A DNA stretch of 50,482 bases from Bacteroidales bacterium (lineage in GTDB: Bacteria; Bacteroidota; Bacteroidia; Bacteroidales; Muribaculaceae), in NCBI GenBank assembly GCA_014800535.1, contig JAAVFW010000009.1, positions 17,412 to 67,893 of the forward strand, read 5' to 3'. The notes under the pieces are model-generated. The model was not told the DNA's origin. It did no database searches and worked only from the letters and a program-made list of their open reading frames with translations. Below, piece after piece: positions 50,453 to 50,482 of this stretch. The translations under genes and the position numbers were made by a program. The first letter of the stretch is position 1. Each line of letters starts with the position of its first letter.

Positions 50453-50482
50453 CACACTCTTTAATATTCGTATTGGTATGAA

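Overview
The window looks like the chromosome of a Bacteroidales gut commensal, most likely Muribaculaceae or a near relative. This rests on the SusC/SusD/SusE/SusF-type locus, the many -7 promoter elements of the Bacteroidetes form TAnnTTTG, and the families DUF2723, DUF4271 and DUF4836. Placement below order level is inference. There are no rRNA genes, and I saw no tRNA gene, CRISPR array, transposase or integrase.

Layout. Bases 1-12.6 kb are core-like: a truncated 2-hydroxyacid dehydrogenase and a secreted GH53 galactanase on the minus strand, then a tightly packed plus-strand run (DUF2723 membrane protein, polysaccharide deacetylase, NAD-dependent epimerase, DUF4271 protein, HemD, a large receiver-plus-PEP-synthase-N-domain protein, a coiled-coil protein). 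Bases 12.7-22.8 kb hold a secreted beta-rich glycan-binding-type protein, a GT2 glycosyltransferase and a SusC-SusD-SusE-SusF outer-membrane uptake locus (minus strand) with a structured leader and a strong terminator. Bases 22.9-26.7 kb are a four-gene minus-strand operon (membrane protein, DUF4836 lipoprotein, ABC ATPase, FtsX/MacB-like permease). Bases 26.9-34.4 kb carry single genes: M48 protease, ZIP metal transporter, a thioredoxin/VKOR pair followed by a 39-residue peptide ORF that resembles Bacteroidales ribosomal peptide precursors, an orphan sugar transferase, a tiny HTH regulator and a PMCA-type calcium ATPase.

From about 34.4 kb onward the sequence becomes visibly more AT-rich and looks like a defence or accessory island. 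Its centre is a seven-gene co-directional cluster (34.8-45.0 kb) with gaps of at most 44 bp or overlaps: a retron-type reverse transcriptase with NAxxH, YADD and VTG signatures and a long unrecognised C-terminal extension; a protein with a degenerate histidine-kinase-like ATPase fold; a small receiver-like protein; a protein that joins a pseudo-receiver, a canonical receiver and a HEPN-like domain (RNKYIH motif); an SF1 RecD/Dda-like helicase; a TPR-like protein with an OB/cold-shock-like tail; and a WYL regulator. A promoter and three consecutive stem-loops lie directly before the RT and may be its non-coding RNA. I know of no described retron or two-component defence system with this composition, so this is the best candidate for a new system. 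The working idea, which is inference, is that an RT/ncRNA sensor and a kinase/receiver relay control a HEPN RNase, with the helicase as a further component.

After a guanine deaminase come three tandem 83-bp repeats that can each fold on themselves, a DUF1016/YhcG nuclease gene broken by a frameshift and a nonsense codon, an AlbA_2/Schlafen-type regulator with a 12-bp in-frame repeat, and a GIY-YIG (LEM-3-like) protein at the right edge.
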